Source: Cyclina sinensis (Eukaryota > Mollusca > Bivalvia > Venerida > Veneridae). From it: a stretch of DNA of 64,000 bases. The stretch lies in NCBI GenBank assembly GCA_012932295.1, contig JAAONU010000011.1, positions 47,060,352 through 47,124,351 of the forward strand, given 5' to 3'. The position numbers and the translations under genes were made by a program. Shown here one piece after another: positions 12,801 to 26,300 of this stretch; within the stretch, counting starts at the first letter, position 1, and every line of letters begins with the position of its first letter. Below the pieces are notes generated by a model that saw only the letters and a program-made list of their open reading frames with translations, did not search any database and was not told the DNA's origin.

Positions 12801-15800
12801 TCTGTAAATAGATTTGATTTTCAATATCTGTTGCTTGTAAAGCTTAGTGTGTGACAGTGAAAAGATATTTATTCTCCACCTCTAAAAGAAGTTGTTTCAA
12901 TATTTATTGAACAAATCTAATATGTTTATGGTGAAAAAGTTGGGATTTTGTCTCAGTGCATTAACGAAAATAGAAAATAAAAAAAGAAATTAATGAAAAT
13001 GGTATGACAGACAGTTATTCAGCAGAAACCTCAAGAAAATATGAAAAGAGAAGCCAAAATACCTGTGATAAAAGATTTGGAATTCAAAAGAGATATTTTA
13101 TTTGACGTGTTTGAAAAGTTCCTGGATATGTGACAATGCTTAAATGTTACAGTGTTCTTCATGGGGATAGTTACGTCTTAAATGAACTAGAACACTTAAT
13201 TGTGAGAAAAAAATAATTTCATGATGTTGAAGAACAGTATATCTTTACCTAATAGTATTTGAAATAAGTGTGATGACGTGACAAATGATTTGCTGTGCCT
13301 TATTAGATGATAAAATCGACAGTGAGGTATTTAGGGCTTTTAAACCTTGGTGCATTTATTTTGTGTAGAGCTGTGTTTGGATTAAAGAGTTTGAAAAATG
13401 ACTAACGGAACAGTAGCATCCGAACTGGATCAGGTGCGAGGCTTTGTGGCCGATGCAACAAAAGAAGTAAATAATGATTATTCTTCTGTTTTTTTTTTCT
13501 GTTTTAATTTTTTTTTTAAGTGGCTCTCTGCATGGAAAAAAAATTATATAAAAAAACATTTAATCAATTTCAGTAGTATTCTTGTCACCCATGTGGTTTG
13601 AGATTTCAGCTTTCCCTGCAGGCTTAAGTCAGATATTTTGGTCTTGTATTTAGATATTTAACAGCCATTTCCGAGAGCTTTGATAAACGTAATTTTGATA
13701 TCTTTATCATTTGAAATATTTGAGTTGATAAAGTATTAATTATTAATGGTGTTTTAAGTTGATTAAACAGTCTGTATCGGGTGAAAGGTTCTAGCGACTT
13801 AGCTGGAGATAGATACTATACCTGCTTTAAGGTAGTCAGGGGTAATGCCCCGACCTTTTTTCAGCCCATGGTTAAGTAATCCTTTTTAAGAAATAACTAT
13901 CTAATGATAAAATACAGAAAAAATGAAACACCATTGCAAAATGATTTAAGCAAAATGATAAAACAGCAAACATGTCAAAATCAAAGAACGTTAAATTCTT
14001 CAGTATGAGAACTACTGAAAGCTGATTACAAGCATTTTTCAAATTTACCCCACCCACTTCTTGAAGAGAAAATTTAAAGGTAAAAAGGACAATTTCAAAA
14101 TATAGCAATGGGTTTTCAGTTAAATGAGCTATAATGAATATTATTCCTATACTATTTTGAACATTTAAGCAAAATATAAAAGAGGTTCAATGTGTAATTT
14201 TAGAAAAAAAGTATTTACTGAAATTGTTGATTATACATATTTTCATTTATTTACTATCGTTTTAAAGGTATAGTAACTTTTGAAATATATTCATTGACAA
14301 AAATAATACCGTGTTATATAAAGTATTACAACTTTTGAAATATAAACTCAGTCTTATTCCAATAAAAGGTAATGTTTTGAAACCAAAATTAAATCATAAA
14401 CAAAAACTTAAGCGAAAAAATTGACTCAAGTTGGAATGGAATCCATGGCATCCAGTGGAAAAAGGTTTTGTTTCAGCATAAATTAACAGAACTGAGTACT
14501 GATCTTCAGTAAGGAGGTGATTGCAATATTACACCTCCACTACCTTAAAAGACATACCATAAAATTTAAGGCATTCTTTTCCTTCAGAATCATATGAATG
14601 TGAATGTTGTTGAAGGAATCATGGTTAGTACAGGCCTGAAAAAGTCTAAATTTCAGCATTGGCCATTAAAAGACCCTAAATTGAACTTGACCTTAAAAAG
14701 TCCCTAAAAAAAGTCCTTGAAAATAGCATGGATAGAGATCAGGGGCCCTTATATTTAATTATACAATTCTTGCCGGTTACGCCTAGAATATAAATATGAC
14801 GAATAGATCCTTAACAAAAAGAATGCGGAAACTCAATGCAGTCATTTCATTGGACAAGTGTTAAAGTGTTAAAAAAGTTTAATTTAGTACAGTTGACTGT
14901 GTAATTTCAATTTTGAGTAAGTTATTCCTAGCAGATTAAAACCAGTGTTCTGAAATGTTATAATTGAATCTATGTATACAAAGCTTGATACAAAGGAGAT
15001 ATGAGTCTCTAATAATAAGTCTACATTATATGCTAAGGTAAGTATTGCGGACCTTAAAAACTTAAGACTGGCCTTAAAAGTCCTTAAGTCCTTGAATTTC
15101 TTGCTTCAGTTCCTGTACAGACCATGGGATCATTTTACAGTGTCAAGATGTCTGTAAAAATTCCAAGAACAACTTGTTAACAAAATGCATAATCCATTAC
15201 TATAAGTCTTCGTAATTATAGAGTTGTTCTTGTACAATATTTGGATGGATGAAGGTATTTATTTCGAATCAACAACATATGAAAAATATTTTGAATAATG
15301 TGTTCCTCTGTACATTATGAAATATATTTTTTTTTTAGTGAATGATCTAACAAGATCATCATCATCCCCTAGATTGGTCAAATCATATTGTCTACTTGTC
15401 CTTGACTAAAGATTCTGCTTCATTATAGTCCCAGGAGTGTGCTACAAGACATGACAAAATATATTTTCATTGACAGAAATGAAAATCTTAATGTTTGTAT
15501 TCTTTTGATACGGCAGCCTGTAAATGCCACAATAGTCAGGGAATTTTCACATATTGTCTACTTGTCCTTGACTAAAGATTCTGCTTCATTATAGTCCCAG
15601 GAGTGTGCTACAAGACATGACAAAAGATATTTTCTTTGACGGTAATAAAAATCTTAATGTTTGTATTCTTTTGATACGGCAGCCTGTAAATGTCACATAG
15701 TCAGGGAACTTTCACATATTGGCTAAAGATTCTGCTTCATAGTCCCAGGAGTGTGCTAGAAGACATGACAAAAGATTTTTTCATTGACAGTTATAAAAAT

Positions 15801-18800
15801 CTTAATGTTTGTATTCTTTTGATATGGCAGCCTGTATTAGGTCACAAGTCAGGGATTTTTCAGCATAGCTGTATTAAAATCGTTTTTGACCTACATTTGT
15901 AATGAATGAAATTGTTAGACACAAATTAATTTTATAATTCAGCTGAAAAAGGAAATGTTTGCCATTGGTTAAAAGTGATGCTGTTAGGAAATTTAAGGGC
16001 AGAATTCGTAATTGTTAGTTTAATGTGCCTGAAAATAATGCAATGATAATAATATTAATACAGCCATAAATTAAATATCAACAAGTTTTAACCATGAAAA
16101 ATTATGGTAATCATCTTTTTTGATGATATTTCTTTATTTCTCATTGATTTGTTTAGCCTTCAGTAATCTGGTAATGTTTTCATGAAATTTTAATATGTTA
16201 AACTACTAGTCTAGTAAATATCAGCCGACTTCAGCATCATTTCTGGTATTCTTTACAAAATAAAGTGTAGTTAAAGGTTTCTTACCAGAACAAAGTTTAA
16301 TTTAAAGTAGGTTCTGGTTAGATTGAGTCACTAGCCTAAACAATGGCCTGACAGTTTTACTAGCATTTAGACAGTTCTTTAATAAAGTATCATATGTCAG
16401 AAATATGATTTGGTTTGATCCATCCAAGGTCATACTTGAGATCAAAAGTTGTGTTCGAATCTCATGGGGATCCTGTCTGGATCTGTGACTTTGCCGCAAA
16501 GCTGCAAGATCAGGAGTGTAGGACATACAATTGATAATGGTTTAGTCACTTGCTCTTTTGTACCACAATATGAGATTTGTGTTGATTTATACCTCTAAAT
16601 ATATTTAATATACCAAACAAACATTTTCAGTAAATCCTGTCTGCTCTTCTGTCTGATACATGGCCTTCAGTTGGCAATTGTTGCAATATGTGACAGTTCT
16701 TTTTCTTTGTTTGTTTTGTCCAATAAAAGCTTTGCCAGAAGAAGTTATGGTAACAATTCAGCTATACCTTAAAGAAGCATTTTTTCCCAGTTTCTTCCAG
16801 TCATTGAATGAAAAGTTCTTTTCATTAATCTGTCAATTTGTTTGCAGGCTTGGTAAAAGAAAAAAAAAATAGGTCACATAGTTATTTTTTCTCAAATCCA
16901 GTGAGTTGGGATTCTGGGTTAAGTCTTATTCTTTTAGTATTTATAGAAAATGCTTTTTTAGAAAAAACAGATTGATTTATATATTTTACTTGTTCTACAT
17001 GCTCATTTGGTTTCCTTGCCATTAAAATGTGAAAACTATGTGAATGACTGAACTATTTTGGTTTGTAACACACAATGTTTGTATAAAATTAATGTAATCT
17101 TGACAATATTTTAATTCTGAAACAATTCATGAATATGTTATTTAAAATCAACAATGTTTGTCAGAAAGTTACATCACAATTACAAGGAGATTTTAGTAGT
17201 TTTTAGCTCACCTGAGCAAGCTCATGGTGAGCTGTTAGGATCAATCAATGTCCATCGTTTGTCGTCTGTCCACACATAGTTTGTTAACACTCTAGTGGTC
17301 ACATTTTTGCCTCAATTGTCATGAAAAACTTAGTCAGGATGTTTGTCCCAGTGATTACTCGGACGAGTTCGAACATGGGTTATCTGGGTTGAAAAACTAG
17401 GTCTCAAAGCCCAAAAATAGAAAAACCTTGTTAACAATCTAGAGGCTACATTTTTAGTTCAAATATCCTGGAAATTTGTCAGAAAGATTGTATTGATGAT
17501 TTCTAGCTCAAGTTGGAATATGGGTCATCTTGGATCAAAAAGTAGGTCACAGAACCCAAATGTAGAAAAACCTTGTCAACAATCTAGAGGCTACTTTTTC
17601 AGTTCAAATATCCTGGAAATTTGTCAGAAAGGTTGTATTGATGATTTCTAGCTCAAGTTCGAATGTGGGTGATCTTGGATCAAAAAGTAGGTCACAGAGC
17701 CCAAAAATAGAAAAACCTTGTTAACAATCTAGAGGCTACTTTATGGAAATTTGTCAGAAAAATTGTATCGATGATTTCTAGCTCAAGTTCGAATGTGATT
17801 CATCTTGGATCAAAAACTAGGTCACAAAGTCAAAAAAATAAAAAAAACCTTGTTAATGCTCTAGAGGCTACTTTTTCTGCCCAAATATCCTGGAAATTTG
17901 TCAGAAAGGTTGTTTCCATATATGGAATAACCCAGATATGGGAAAACCTTGTTAAAACTCTAAAGATATTATTTTCAGTCCAAATAACCTGGAAATTTGT
18001 CAGAAAAGTTATTTCTGTAATTTCTAGGTCAAGTTCGAATATGGGTCATCTGGGGTCAATTAATGAGGTCCATAACAATTTTGTTAAAAGGAGTCATACT
18101 CAGGTGAACGATCTAGGGCTATCATGGCCCTCTTGTTTCAGTTTTCTTTTTACAAATACTGTATTTTTTTGCCACATGCTTGCTAGTTCTAGATCTATGT
18201 TTGATTCATATGGGAAGACTTAACTGCCAGTCACTTGCTGTTGTCTGTGCTTCCTTTACTTTTTGGAAAAGTTAAGTGAACTGTAGGACAGTTTTACAAC
18301 AGGGCCTTTTTAGTAACTGTCATATTGTCTGTTGTATTGTTAACAATGTAAAACAGTAAAAATTAATAATGTGTGTTCCTGTGTTCTGTCTGAGATCTTT
18401 TGTTGTTACATTTATGGCATCCAGCAAGGCAGGTCAAGGCAACCTGATAGATTTTCAGTTTTTGCTTGAACGTTAGCGCTCAATTAAGTGTCACCATGAC
18501 TCTTTTGTTTAAATATGATGTTGAACAGTCCCTTTACAGTCAGATGAACAGCATACCTAGTGTTATATATCACTGATTGACAGATGTTTCCTCAGCCATT
18601 TGTCTTGTTTGAAGACATGTTCTCTTAAACTTAATCACTCTTTGATGTTTGAACAAGTGACCTTGACCTACATTCCAAATTTTTGAAGGTCAGATATCAA
18701 GAAAATCTTGGAGATACAGATTTGTTTTTGTTCTGATATCATTTGTTCATTTTATGAAAAATGCCAAGTTCCTTTAAGTTTGGGTAGAGTTTGCTAGCTT

Positions 18801-21800
18801 ATTCTTTATGTATATAATGTTTAAAAAAAACCACAAAGTTAAAATTTTCTGTTTTTGTCTTTTTCAGTCACTGGAGAGCACACGGCGGATGATGGCCCTG
18901 TGTGAAGAGGTAGGTTGTCTGAATCTAATATTTATAACTGCATCCAGCTAGTACCAATGATATTTATTTCTGACTTTAACTCTGTACTTTCACTGGCCCA
19001 TTTCTTAGGTTATGGCCAGAAAGTATTATAAGAATTTACTCTGCTTGCTACATGTTTTGCTACATGAAGTGTTAGTTACTGAGACATTTTACTAAACGAA
19101 ATGTGCAAAATGTTCAGTTCAGAGACAGTGTTACTAACTCTGCTGAGGCAAACAACCATGAAAAACCAACACTCGACACCACTGAGTGAAAAAATTTATT
19201 TCCAGATATGTTTTGTTCCCCAATAAATAAAGACAAACTAAACTAGTTAGACAACTTCAGAAGAATATAATATAAATGAAGTTACATATATTTACTTATC
19301 CATAAGTTTCAATATAATTTTCCCATATTCTTAGGGGGTTTGTCTTCTTTTCTGATATGTTTACAACTAGATGTAAACACCCAGAAGATAGATATGAAGA
19401 CAGAAGCTGTAAAAGGTCTCTACAAATAAATTTTCTGTCAGCTAGTTTTTTTATCATTTTTTATCTAGCTATAAAATAAAACATTCTGGGAAAGTGGCCA
19501 ATGAAGAAGCCAGTACAGATTTAGAGGTACTTTCAAATTGAGGTTTTGAAGTAAAAAGAAGTTACACTGATGGCATTTTTATTGAAAGAAAATTAGAGCT
19601 GCCCACTAACAGTGAATAGAAAGCCTCTTTTGCATACCTTGTTGTATACTTTAACCCTTTACCACATGGTTAAGTGTTAAATCACATATGCGACCAGTGC
19701 AGATCCAGATCAGCCTGCACATCCCTGCAGTCTGATCTGGATCTCCACTGTTCGCTTTTCAGTCAGAAATACTTTTATGGATATAAAAGCGAAAAGTGGA
19801 GATGCTGATCAGACTGCACAGATGTGCAGGCTGATCTGGATCTGCACTGGTCGCATATGCATTAAAACACGTATCTATGGAGTAAAGGGTTAAGACATGA
19901 TCATTATTCTAGTTATACTTTGTACAAAGAAAAGCACGAAATTGGTAGGTTTGTAATTGCTAGTCTTTTTAGTAATGAAAGAGCAAGTCATTAGGAGAAC
20001 AAGGTTTTGTAGATTGATTGGAATTAATTGGAGAAAAATCAATGTTCCAGTACTGATAAAACTTAAGTTTAATATCTTGGCTGAGAATTAAACAGATATT
20101 TTTTTGCGTCAGTCAGGGAGTAAAAACCTGTGCTGATTGTACGAGAGATATTTCCTCCAGCTTCATTAAGGCAGACAAAACATCGAGGGAACATGTCTTA
20201 GTTTAATTATTAACACTTTTATTGTGATTGAAATCTTTAAAGCAAAATTTCCCAAGAATAATGATTAAAACAAAGCATTCTGTTGCCAAAGCTTGACTAA
20301 TTGAGCAAAGAGGAGACTAGTTCGCTTACAAATGTTTAATGTAATATTATTTGTGCAAGAAATGTATTGAATTAGCTGAAAAATAGATTTGGTAAAAATT
20401 AAACAGTGTGGTATGATAAAACAAGTATATTGATGTTAGTGGTACCAAGAACTTTAGTTGTACACCAGGCACTGTGTAATGTTGGCAAGACAAGTTTGGC
20501 TACACATGTATGTTTCTACCAGTATACATGCCACCAGAAATAAGAATTGCTATTTTTCCTCATAGGTAATTTGTCCAAACGTTTATAGTGCCCTGAAAGA
20601 AGTGTTTTTCAGACATAAATTGAACAAGAATATTGAAATTTGTCTGGTAACTGTTGAATGCCTTCTGCATCTAATGTTTTAAAGAACTGTAAGAGTAAAC
20701 ACTCCAGTGCCCAAGGAGTATGCAATTAAGTTAGGAGTTTGCCTCGATATGAAATGTCAATCAAAGACGAGCAAGTCTTCCTTTTTATCAAACTGAAAGC
20801 TTTCAGGGAAAAAAATCAATGTGTTGCAAAGTGCTGGTAAGGAATCTGAAAACGGCAGAAAAAGTTAGGATCTAGTATGCCTCATGCAGCCATATTTAAT
20901 GAAATTAAGGTGTTAAAGCTTATATAGGATTCTAAGATATTTTCTAATGTAGAAAGTTGTTTTTTCAGATATTTTTTTAAGTACATATTTATTTGTATAA
21001 CTGTGACCAAATAAAAGCCCAGTTTTGCCATGCCATAAATAAATTATACATACCATGAAAACAGAATTGTAATCTCATATGAAAGCTTTACATAATAGCT
21101 AGTTAAAACCTTTTTCAGCAATTTTTTCCATTACAAAGCAGTAGTTACATAATGAGAATAGTTGAATTGTATGTCATTGTTTAATTGTGTATGTTAATCT
21201 CGTTTGTGTTGCAATGCACAGAGTAAAGAGTTAGCAATAAAAACTCTTGTTGAATTAGACGATCAGGGAGGTAAGCAACGGCGTCTTGTCGTTGTTCTTG
21301 TACCAGCCGTAGAATATCATCTCACTATATCATATACCAGTCAACCCTCACTGTTAAGATATATGCAGACTCTTTGGCTGCGCTCTTTGGTCAGACTATT
21401 TGGAAAAATCATATCATAGACTAAATGCATAACTGTGGAGCATATATGAAAAACAGACAGTTCATGCTTAAATTATGCATAAGGCATATGTTAAATCTGA
21501 AGAGATTATCATTAGCAGTACAAGTTACGATTTTAGAAAAAGAACAATCTGCAGTGAAAAAAAGAATACAAAATGTATATTTGTAACTGGTGATCGAATG
21601 CGGGTGTGAGTTGACTGGTATCACTGGAGTTGGAAGTCCCATTAGCTAAGCCTCATGTCTACACTACATAAAGCCCTTGTGTTACAGAAGCTGTTAGATT
21701 TGCATTTAGATCATCAACAGCATGCAAGCTTCAGGAAACATTTACGCTTTCATGTCTGGAAGTTTTTTAATGTAAAAGTTTAGTTGAAAACATGCTTTTA

Positions 21801-23142
21801 CGGACTTACAGTGTTTTTGGCTTTATCATAAAAAGATCGGCTGTTAGCTTGCATGGTGTCATGTACTATTTGTTTGTGTTGAGAGCAGGACTGCTGTAAA
21901 TAATGTGACTTAGAGTTGTACTGTACTACGTATGGAATGATCAGAAATTATATATCTAGTAAATCTCATGCTTTCCTTGTTTGCTCTTGTCGACAATCGT
22001 AGGCCAAAGAGGCGGGCATCACGACTCTAGTATTGTTAGATGAACAGGGAGGTAAGATGAACACTTCAGTATGGCTTACATGCCTTTTGTGAATCTTGAA
22101 GTCACTGTGCTCTCTCAAAACATGGCTTCATGAAAAATAACACAGTGTGATATTTCATTTCTTAGTATTGTTCAGAATAGTAGGGTATAAACTCTGTAAG
22201 CAAGGATTATACCAAATATTTTCTTATGAAAGAAATTATTGGCTTGGAGTTTATTCCTGGAGCAAAGACATTAAATTTAATATTCCAAACATTTTCTCAT
22301 GAAAGAAAATTGCTGGCCTGAAGTTTATTCCTGTAAGTTTTGTATCAAAAGTTAATTGGCTTCCCTTCACACTGAAAACTAATTTAGGAAGACATTTCCC
22401 ATCATGTCTCTCTATTATGAGTCAAGGTGTATTTCTACTATAAGTACTCTTGTTAGCTCGACTTTTTTCAAAGAAAAAATCAAGTTATTGCTTCAGTGAT
22501 GGTGTTATTGCTGTTGCCATTCCCATCCGAAAACTTTAACATTGATCATAATTTTTTTATTCCTTTATGGATTGTCTTCATACTTGGACACAACAACCCT
22601 TTGGAAAAGACCTTAAAGTAGACCAGACTAAATTTGACCTTGACTCATAAATGACCTTCACCTTCAAAGTCAAAATATTGAATTTTTTGTGTCGCCCTTT
22701 CGAAGAAAAAGCGATACATAGGGATCGCTTTGTCCGTCGGTCCGTCACGAAAACTTAACGTTGGCTATAACTATGCCATTTCTTAATGTTTCTTCATCAA
22801 ACTTTCTAGTTGTAATGCTTACAATTGTAACACTTAAGACAACACCATTTCTCAAGGGCAGATAAACTTGGAATACTTGATCACCAGCAAGACCCCTGCA
22901 AAGATTATTGGTTGGTACCCCCCTGGGGGGTCACTTGATTTTGCTTATACTTATATATAGGCAAAAAAACTTCTTAAGCCTAGAAATAAAATATTAAATG
23001 ACATGAGATGGGTAAGTACTCCCCCCCCTCCCCACCGTCCCCTCTGCATGGGAATCTCCGCCATGCCATCCCCCCCCCCCCCCCCCAATTTTTTTTTTTT
23101 TTTTAAGTTAAAACAAAGGTACTTTACTTCCCATCCTGCCTC

Positions 23143-23176
<34 letters not shown>

Positions 23177-23325
23177 GCCCAATATTTTTTTTTTCCCATC
23201 ATGTCGACTCCCCATCCACCCTCAAACCCCCCGCCCCGGGTTCTTGTTTTTTTTTAATTTTTTACATAGGTATTTGACTCCCATCCACCCTAAACCTTTT
23301 TAATACATAGCTACTTCACTTCCCA

Positions 23326-23370
<45 letters not shown>

Positions 23371-26300
23371 CACACCCCACTATCGGGGCCCAAATTTTTT
23401 TTTTTTTTTTTTTTAAATACATAACTACTTGACCCAAATGTTTTTTTTCATCTTGTATGACTAGGTACTTGCCCTACCCCAGTCAAATTTTTTTCACTTG
23501 GGCCTTTTGTTTAACTTGGCTTATAATTAATTATCCAGCACTGAGAAAAGTGGAGCATGCTGTCTGTGGACAGGTATTGTTGTACTTTGACTAGCATGCA
23601 TTCTTTTCCAGCAGGCTCTTGTTTACCTTTTTAGTTATTCTAACAGAGTACCCAAGGGCGACACAAGTGTTCCACTGAACACCCATCTAGTGTTAAAATT
23701 GACCATAACTTTAATATTGATAGGTGGATTGTTTTAATGCTCAACTCTTTGGAAAAGATCTTCAGGTAGACCAGACTGAACTTGACTTTGACTCATGAAT
23801 GACCTTCAACTCCAAGGTCAAATTATTCAATTTTGCAAAAATTGGCCAAAACTTTGTTATTAATAGTTGGATTTGATTCATACTTTGACAAAACAACACT
23901 TATGACAAAACCGAAATGTTGAATGATTCAGGTATGACCTTCACCTTGAATTTTCCTTGACCTTCAAGGTCGAATTATTGAATTTTGCTTATATTGTTAT
24001 AACTTTGTCATTTATTCACGGATTTGATTCATACTTGGACAAAACAACACTTATGACAAAACTGAAATGTTGAATTATTCAAGTTTGAATTTGACCTTAA
24101 AATGACCTTGACTGTGAAAGTCAGGTTATTGTATTATGTTTAAATTGTCATAACTTTTATATTTATTAATGTATTTGATTCGTACTTAGACAAAACTACA
24201 CTTATGACTAAACCAACATGTTAAATTATTCAGGTATGACCTTGACCTTAAAATGACCTTGACTGTAGAGGTTAACGTATTGAACTTTGCTCAAATTTGC
24301 ATAACTTTGTTACAAATTGATGGATTTGATTCTTACGGGAACAGAACAAGGCTGAGAACAGAACTGACATGTTAAATAATTTGAATGTAACCTTGACCTT
24401 TTAATGACCTTGATAGTGATAAAATTGGCTATATCTATGATATTAATGAATGTGTTGTCTTCATACTTGGACATAACTACCCTTTTGACAATACCTTTAA
24501 GAGATTAAACTGAACTTGACCTTGACCTTTATTTGACCTTGACCATCAAGGTCAAAGTATTGCATTTTGCTAAAATTGGCCATAACTTTTTTTATTAATG
24601 GATGGATTTGATAATAATTAATCCTAAATGATGTTGCCTTTGAAAACCCTTCACCAAAATATTCTTCCTCTGATGTGTGTCAATTGGAAATAAGAAAAAG
24701 TCGAGCATGGTCCCTGCTTGCAGTGGCTCTTGTAATTTTAGATTTGTGCTAGCTTTCCAGTAGTATATTTTTTAGCTTAAAAAATAAAAGATGATTTATT
24801 ATCAAATGTTTGGTATTTTTTATACATTAGCAGTGATGATATTTTACAATATTGAATAGCAGAAAACTTGTTCTATTCTAATCACAACTAAGTGACATGA
24901 AGCCATGTGTTTTAGAGAGCTTTCATTATATTTTTTTTTAAACTTCATTACATTAATTACCAATCTGTTGTCTCTGATAGCCCAAGTGTAGTATCAGCAT
25001 TTTGCAACTGTAGTATTGATGTTTTGTATTGTTATTGTTGTATGTGCACACTTATATTTTGTTTACTCTTCACATAACTTCTTCATTTTCTCAAATTTCA
25101 GGTATGTCAATAGTCTTACAAGTGCAAAGACTTGCAATGAAATATGCAGACTGTTTCACTGAACCTAGCTAATATTTTGCCTAAGTTATTTCAATTTTCT
25201 TTATTATAAAAGTTGAACACTACTTTTCTAGACAGCTTTAATACTGAGCTTCACTTTCTTAGCTTTTTATCACAGTAGACATTTATAGACTTTCTATCCT
25301 GTTTACCTTCGTACTTTATATGCTGCCTTTGTTTCGGAAAAAGAACAAAATTTTACACAAAAGCTTAACATTAATAGCTCAAAAACCTAGGTCAGCAGTG
25401 CCATGCCCATCAGTCTTAGCATTAAGATCAAATAAATTGTCACTATTATTTTTGTTGGTGCTGTTAATGTATTACTATTAATTATGTGAAATTTTCAGTC
25501 ATTATTTTTTTGCAGCTAACAGGAAACAATTTTTAGGGGGTTGATACAAGTCATTTTATTACAAGCAGCTACTGTTGTCTTTTTCTTAAATCATCAACAA
25601 CAACAACAATAACATAAAAACAAACAAAGTTATAAACAAATGATTTGAATTCATATAAGAAAGTCAGATTTAAACAAATTATTCCAATTTTGAAAAAAAA
25701 ACGCACTGTAAAACATATTGTCTGAATGACTTCATAGCCTGTCAGCTAGAATAGCTTTTTTCACTGTCGCTTCTCTATTTCTTATAGTGTGTGTCTACCT
25801 CCTGTCCAGTTGCAAGTGTGATAGGTTTCATCTGATGCACACGGTGTTGTAGCATGCTTTGATATTGTGTTGTCTCCCTTACTTTCAGAGCCAGGATGTT
25901 GGCATAAAGACATTGGTGATGTTGGATGAACAAGGCGGTAAGATAATGGAAAGGTGTTTAACTAACAGGAAAACTAATGTATTTTCCAATGCTTCTTCCC
26001 TGTCAGTAACATTAAACATAAAAATAACTGTATTTTCATATTTGTATGCATTTTAACTGTAATATTGCTCTTCAGTTTCATCTCCAAAGCAGTCCTTGTA
26101 TTTTCAATCATTCAAAACTTAATGGGTACCCTTACAGTCTTCACAGTTGAAACTGACATAATAACCCTTTGATTCTCAGAATTTATACTTTCCACTGCAT
26201 TTTCTACAATTCAGAACAATATCATAACCAATGTATTTGCACTATTCAGAACTAAAAAACTACCCTTGCATTCTGTTCAATTTAAAAGTATATTATCCTT

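Larger units (their letters stand above)
22452..24735 (+). mobile_element. GCTCGACTTTTT-family element (outer)
   Basis: It begins TTAGCTCGACTTTTTTC and ends AAAAAGTCGAGCATGGTCC then GGCTCTTGTAA, so the two ends contain complementary CTCGACTTTTT. The body has several ~150-bp units with TGACCTTGACC, CATAACTTT and GGATTTGATTCATAC. It is interrupted by the inner element at 22689-23690. Confidence 0.65.

Noticed and set aside
17771..18223. 150-codon frame resembling a real protein by length
   Set aside because: It lies wholly within element copy 2 and repeats LVKTL and SAQI-type words with the ~145-bp unit.
21590..21660. tRNA-like sequence near GATCGAATGCGGG
   Set aside because: I could not draw a cloverleaf or find both promoter boxes.
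22951..23257. Pro- or Gly-rich frames on both strands
   Set aside because: Direct translation of C- and G-runs.
25080..25200. Possible further E3-type exon after TCAAATTTCAG
   Set aside because: The following sequence starts GTATGTC and has no TLVxLDxQG-like codons in any frame.
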